A stretch of 64,000 nucleotides of DNA from Nocardioides sambongensis (GTDB lineage: Bacteria; Actinomycetota; Actinomycetes; Propionibacteriales; Nocardioidaceae): NCBI RefSeq assembly GCF_006494815.1, contig NZ_CP041091.1, forward strand, positions 806,001-870,000, in the 5' to 3' direction. A model generated the notes under the pieces. That model was not told where the DNA came from. It ran no database searches and worked only from the letters and a program-made list of their open reading frames with translations. The translations under genes were made by a program, and so were the position numbers. Within the stretch, counting starts at the first letter, position 1; every line of letters starts with the position of its first letter. This document shows, piece by piece, positions 63,070 through 64,000 of this stretch.

Positions 63070-64000
63070 ATGAAACTCAACGAGATCTTCCTCAAGGACG
63101 TCACCCGCTCGATCGAGGGTGTCGTCAAGGCCGACGACGTCGACCACCTTGGCATCGAGGTCGAGGAGTACGTCTTCACGAACGACGCGGCCAAGGGTGT
63201 GGCCCCGTTGCTGGAGGAGTACACCAACTACACGAACGCCAATGGCGTGTGGATCTCCGGCTTCTTCGGCTCCGGTAAGTCACACCTCCTGAAGATGCTC
63301 GCCCACCTCCTCGGCGACGTTGAGGGTCAGGCGTTCCCGCGCGATGAGGTGAGCGAGAGCTTCCTGGGCAAGACCGATGACGCGATGCTCATCGCCTCAC
63401 TAAAGAAGGCCGCCGCCATCCCGGCGAAGAGCCTGCTCTTCAACATCGACCAGAAGGCCACGCTGATCGCCAAGGATCAGACGGACGCGCTACTCAAGGT
63501 CTTCGTCAAGGTATTCGACGAGAGCCGCGGCTACTACGGCAACGACGGAGCCGTCGCGCGCTTCGAGGAGGATCTCGACAAGCGCGGCCAGTACGACGCG
63601 TTCAAGGCCGCGTTCGTGAAGCACGCCGGGATCGACTGGGCGCAGGGACGAGAGCAGACGGCGCTCGAAGGCCACAACATCGACAAGGCATTCGCCGACG
63701 TCAACGGGGAGGCCAACCCCGGAATCATCGCCCAGTACCAGAAGTCGTACGCCGTCTCCATCGAAGACTTCGCCACGTCCGTGAAGGTGTGGATCGACAA
63801 GCAGGAGCCCGGCTTCCGGCTCAACTTCTTCGTCGACGAGGTCGGCCAGTTCATCGCCGACGACGTGAAGCTCATGCTCAACCTTCAGACGATCGCCGAG
63901 TCCCTCAACACGAAATGCAAGGGACAGTCGTGGGTCTTTGTCACCTCCCAGGAGGACATGGACAAGGTCATCGGCGACCGGACCAGGCAGCAGGGGAACG
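63070..64000 (+). CDS. brxC: BREX protein BrxC (ATPase), partial at the right edge
   Basis: An open frame runs from ATG 63070 to the window end (310 residues visible) without a stop. It contains the N-terminal sequence MKLNEIFLKDVTRSIEGVVK, Walker A SGFFGSGKSHLL (Lys70) and Walker B RLNFFVDEVGQF near residue 256. This is the P-loop of BrxC, a large ATPase (about 1200 residues) needed for BREX restriction and methylation. The rest of the locus, expected to include brxX (pglX), pglZ and brxL for a type 1 system, is outside the window. Confidence 0.92.
   Translation, partial: MKLNEIFLKDVTRSIEGVVKADDVDHLGIEVEEYVFTNDAAKGVAPLLEEYTNYTNANGVWISGFFGSGKSHLLKMLAHLLGDVEGQAFPRDEVSESFLGKTDDAMLIASLKKAAAIPAKSLLFNIDQKATLIAKDQTDALLKVFVKVFDESRGYYGNDGAVARFEEDLDKRGQYDAFKAAFVKHAGIDWAQGREQTALEGHNIDKAFADVNGEANPGIIAQYQKSYAVSIEDFATSVKVWIDKQEPGFRLNFFVDEVGQFIADDVKLMLNLQTIAESLNTKCKGQSWVFVTSQEDMDKVIGDRTRQQGN

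Overview
The window is high-GC actinobacterial DNA. Candidates such as Nocardioides or another Propionibacteriales member fit the gene families: a mycothiol-dependent nitroreductase relative (Rv2466c type), an actinobacterial type IV secretion set (SCO6880-like, DUF6112, DUF4913) and a Tad-type pilus set. No rRNA, tRNA or CRISPR array was recognised. The genus is an inference from gene content only.

Layout. Positions 1-5442 look like ordinary chromosome: a partial gene resembling a methyltransferase, a flavoprotein disulfide reductase, an SRPBCC protein, a DsbA-fold protein and a large PEP-utilising enzyme, closed by a strong hairpin at 5510-5538. From about 5.6 kb to the right edge lies what reads as one integrative and conjugative element (ICE). 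It starts with a higBA toxin-antitoxin pair, a tyrosine integrase and an excisionase-like HTH protein. It continues with SSB, DUF4913, an ArdC-type antirestriction protein, a VirD4/TraG-type coupling protein, a VirB4-type ATPase, SCO6880-like and TrbL/VirB6-like membrane proteins, two DUF6112 proteins, an NlpC/P60 hydrolase, a ParB-domain protein and a primase-polymerase. It ends with a complete Tad-like pilus operon (45.0-55.9 kb) and a TrwC-type relaxase-helicase (56.3-59.8 kb).

The conjugation genes, mostly on the minus strand, are interrupted by cargo that is mostly on the plus strand. The cargo blocks are: a two-gene DUF262 (GmrSD-like) module with a methyltransferase (10.8-15.7 kb); a HelD/UvrD-like helicase, an unknown protein and a DUF3800 protein (21.7-26.4 kb); a divergent pair made of a giant STAND NTPase and an NYN-type nuclease, followed by a small membrane and zinc-ribbon operon (30.4-38.3 kb); a DUF4365 nuclease-like gene (44.0-45.0 kb); a GIY-YIG protein (60.2-61.5 kb); and the start of a BREX locus (brxA, brxB, partial brxC) running off the right edge.

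The most unusual locus is the 1812-residue STAND protein at 30452-35890. It appears to combine a degenerate HEPN-like segment, an NB-ARC-type ATPase, helical repeats, a cold-shock domain and seven 96-residue OST-HTH/LOTUS-like repeats. It is divergent from an NYN-domain nuclease. LOTUS and NYN domains are often fused in one protein, so this looks like a two-component RNA-targeting defence or surveillance system encoded in trans.

A caution applies to the whole right part. Nine genes contain ten apparent frameshifts. Every one is the loss of a single base in a G/C run, and this is more likely under-called homopolymers than ten independent mutations. These genes are annotated here as single coding regions with the break position stated.
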